Assembly (NCBI GenBank): GCA_035235625.1
Contig: CP141141.1
Span: 372,001-436,000 of the forward strand
DNA: 64,000 nt
Origin: Saururus chinensis
Lineage: Eukaryota; Streptophyta; Magnoliopsida; Piperales; Saururaceae
Direction: 5' to 3'
Under the pieces are notes generated by a model. That model was given only the letters and a program-made list of their open reading frames with translations, was not told where the DNA came from and did not search any database. The translations under genes were made by a program, and so were the position numbers. This document shows, one piece after another, positions 61,239 to 64,000 of this stretch. The number at the start of each line of letters is the position of its first letter. Within the stretch, counting starts at the first letter, position 1.

Positions 61239-63266
61239 TGTAACATCCCCCGACCAGGACTGGGACTATTCGGAACACAAAATCGGAGTCAATTACATTT
61301 TCATAAAAATGAAAACATACCAACCAACCTAGAGCGATGGACTCTAAGTGCAAGAGTCGTAACATTCCTTTACGCACTACGGAGCTCTAGTACTTTGTTG
61401 TGCGTAGACTAGAACAAACCTAATGTTATAACTAATTTGGATTGGGCCAACGTTGTCTTGCCATCGTTTGCCTACATACGTATTGGATAACATTACGATA
61501 TTGTTCCAATATGATTGGATCCAAACGTAGTTTTGCCTAATTGTTATTCCTTGCATCAAGCATCACGGAATCGTATATGTTAATGTATGTATATTCTTAT
61601 ACCCGAATAAAACATCTAGGATTAGACAGAAACCTCATAAACCATCGAAACTGAACAAAAACCAATAAATTAGCTAAACAAACATCTCAGTCTATTACAG
61701 AAGTGAGCATAACACACAACAAAATAGATTAGCTCATATCAGATTCCATTAGATTATATTATATCAAAGAAGATGAGATCGGAACATATCATATTACACA
61801 GAGCATTTCAGAGCTTATCAAATCATTTTAGATCATAGCATATCAAAACAAATCGGATCCAAGCATACCATATATCTTAAGTAACACATACATTTAAATA
61901 ATCATATATCTTAATCAATATTACTAATTAAGATATGTATGCATATAAATCAAATAAAATCATAAAGTCAGAAATGCTTACTCCCTTTAGTTCTAGAAGT
62001 CATGACGAACAGTGTTGCTTATTTCCTCATAGTGTCCTCCCTTTTAGGTCCAGAGATGGCAGGCTGAATCTCCTCTAGTTTCATAGCATTTCTTAAGCAA
62101 CGGACATCACCTCTTATTCACCTAGAGCATTTCTCTCTTTGTCGCCTAAAAGTGGTGAACATAACTTCCCCTTAACCCGGGATGTTTCACTCTTCCCATG
62201 CCCATAGTCGGCAAACAGAGCCTCCCCTACACGGAGACACTTTTCTCTCTCTATGCGCTTGTAGGCAACAGACAAACATTTCCCTCACCCAGAGACTTTT
62301 TTTTTATGTGCCCTAGGCTACAGATAAAACCTCCCCTTAACCCGGGGATGTTTCTCTCACTCCGTAGTGCTTCGGTGGAGGACAGAGCCCCCCCCCTACT
62401 CAGGGCCACTTCCCTCGTTGTGGCTTAACGATAGAGGATGAAGCCCCCTCTTGCTCTAGGCCACTTCTCTCTCCTTGGGGATTGAGAGCGACGGGTAGAG
62501 TCTCCTCTTGCCCCAGGGCTTTTCCCCCTTATAAAGTTGTCAACTTGAAGAATAGAAGCTACCTTCGCGTAGAACACCATCAAATTAGCTAAAAGCGTCT
62601 TTTGAACGAACAAAAACAAACTCAAAATGCACCAGAAAACTCTTCCGAAAGTTTGGATGAAAATCGGAATTTATATGAGAAGGCACGCGAGCAAACGACA
62701 GAAAAGGGGGATGCGCGCATAGACGGGTGCCACATGTCGCGCCCCCATTAGACTGTGCATAGGAAAGCTGCACGCTTGAAGCATGTATTAGCTTCCAGCA
62801 GCGACAACCGCAATTGCGTGGCTCTTGCACCACATTTCCCTTTGGCAACGAGGCTTGGCTCGGGCCGCTGATGTCACATATTCTATCTTTTTCTCAATAT
62901 TTTATGACCATTTCACTCAAATATAATTCCAACTTCAAAATGCAATAACTTCTTATCCCAAAGTGAGAATCACGTATTCTTAGTATTGATGGACTCGTAT
63001 CATCGATCCCTTCAAAACTAGACCCTACATAGATATGTTATCCCACACTTTTTAAGGGGGTCCCACCCATGTGGCACACTTCTCGATGTCATAACTTTTG
63101 CTCCCAACCTCTGTTTCATGTGTTCTTTGATTCATTACGCTCGTCACTTCTACCTCTACATATATACTAGGATTCTATCCCTTGAAATTCCTTAAAGCTT
63201 AACTAAATTTTATGTAATTACCCTTAACCCCTCGGTTTCGGTGTAATTGGAACACGAGGTGTTACA
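61239..63266 (-). repeat. LARD-2 LTR (5' LTR in element orientation)
   Basis: Direct copy of 55735-57787 starting TGTAACATCCCCCGACC and ending CACGAGGTGTTACA. Confidence 0.85.
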
Positions 63267-63269
63267 ATA

Positions 63270-63955
63270 TCACCCCTCAACTTTCATTTCCCACTGTTGT
63301 CAACTGCCAACCACATACCACCCTGGTTTCTGCCAGCCTCGCCGCCTCCTCTATTTATGCTCTAGCGCCTCCCCGCTGCAACACTCCGGCTTCCCACTCC
63401 CCGGCCAGGCTGCCCCTTTCCCATGCTCCCCATTCTATTGCGCCACCGCGAGCCAATCAAGCTCTATCTTGGCTCCGCTTTCCTATCCAGAATCCACAAG
63501 CCAGCACCTTCTCTCCGCCTACTGCCTTAGAAGCCAATTTCCCTCCCCATTACTTCTCTGTAATCCCCCTCCCCATTTTTTCTATGATTCCCCCCTCCCT
63601 CCAACCACCGCCAGCCTCCGTCGCTAGAGGAAGAGGACCCCCACTACCCCCATCCTTCCCCTAATTTTTGCCCCGGTGCCCCCCTGCTCTGGCTCCCCAC
63701 CCCCGGCCCAGCTGCCCCTTTCCCTCCCTCCCCATTTTTTCTATGATTCCCGACCCCCGGGCCATACCCAACCTCTGTCACCGGAGGAAGAGGACCCTTG
63801 TCCTTCGCCACGATTTCTGCCTTGGCGCTATCACGCTCTACCTCCCCACCCCTCGCCCCCCTGCCCCTTCCCCTCCCCCTTGTTTCTATGTGATCCCCCT
63901 CCCAAATTTTTCTGTGATCCCCCCCAAACCACTATCGGCCTCCATCTAGGGCTGC
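63270..63955. repeat. Pyrimidine-rich tandem repeat
   Basis: Three imperfect units of roughly 170 bp, each with CCCCATTTTTTCTATGATTC-like sequence (about 63560, 63735 and 63900) and GGAGGAAGAGGACCC-like sequence. Pro/Ser-rich frames here are compositional. The tail at 63953 (TAGGGCTGCAAATTTAAGGG) has a faint hAT-end look but runs off the window. Confidence 0.6.
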
Positions 63956-64000
63956 AAATTTAAGGGTTTGGGCCAAAAATTATTTGTAATAGATCAGGCC

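Larger units (their letters stand above)
55735..63266 (-). mobile_element. LARD-2: older non-coding LTR element related to LARD-1
   Basis: A 7.5-kb element with LTRs 55735-57787 and 61239-63266 in direct orientation, TGTAACATCCC..GTGTTACA ends, and a 3.45-kb internal region without gag or pol. Flanks atata and atatc differ at one base, a plausible decayed 5-bp target duplication. The LTRs differ at many positions and by small indels, and the primer binding site is worn, so it is older than LARD-1. The internal repeat families are the same as in LARD-1. Confidence 0.82.

Noticed and set aside
63247-63963. Proline-rich (extensin-like) frames
   Set aside because: Pyrimidine-rich tandem repeat; no SP(n) periodicity or signal peptide, and frames shift between units.
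63953-64000. hAT-like left end at the window edge
   Set aside because: Only about 48 bases are available and no partner end or target duplication can be seen.

Overview
This is nuclear DNA of a flowering plant. The evidence is intron-split remnants of plant-specific genes (a TOPLESS-related co-repressor, a UBP6/7-type ubiquitin protease, a plant LRR receptor kinase, GEX3), FAR1-type transposase genes, Copia and CACTA elements, and LTR-retrotransposon derivatives primed by the plant-typical initiator-Met tRNA site. I cannot name the species. The window is a repeat-dense block of nested mobile elements. No clearly intact host gene is present.

Layout. 151-2167 is a well-preserved but truncated piece of a TOPLESS-related gene, cut off at a hAT-like end. 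2320-12424 looks like a Pack-MULE (called MULE-B here). It holds fragments of several host genes, a 4.9-kb inverted duplication, and at the centre of that duplication an array of a self-complementary 22-bp repeat. A lone Copia LTR abuts its right end. 13734-20983 is a complete non-coding LTR element (LARD-1) with about 2-kb LTRs, primer binding site and polypurine tract, on the minus strand. 23376-42423 is a second element of the first family (MULE-A). It is about 19 kb long, with about 250-bp terminal inverted repeats. It carries a multi-exon DUF1985/Ulp1-type protease gene on the plus strand and a FAR1/MULE transposase gene on the minus strand, plus captured TOPLESS, GEX3 and other gene fragments and two more 22-bp arrays. 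Then follow a decayed Copia element (43236-44640), a MITE with an expanded ACC/ACT trinucleotide core (45660-46432), a TATCGGCCGATA-type inverted-repeat element (about 49385-50330), a CACTA-derived element built from tandem units with GA-rich blocks (52727 to about 55640), and LARD-2 (55735-63266), an older relative of LARD-1. A pyrimidine-rich tandem repeat ends the window.

How parts relate. MULE-A and MULE-B share right ends, the left internal segment (2320-3780 = 23655-25085), a segment next to the arrays (6485-6900 = 32605-33040) and the 22-bp arrays, so I read them as two members of one family. MULE-A has both genes expected of an autonomous element, but each seems damaged: the transposase has an in-frame stop near its C-terminus, and the protease needs a one-base frame change in its acidic low-complexity region. 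The most unusual material is the 22-bp palindromic arrays and the giant inverted repeat around the first of them. Function there is unknown; hairpin formation and small-RNA production are inference only.
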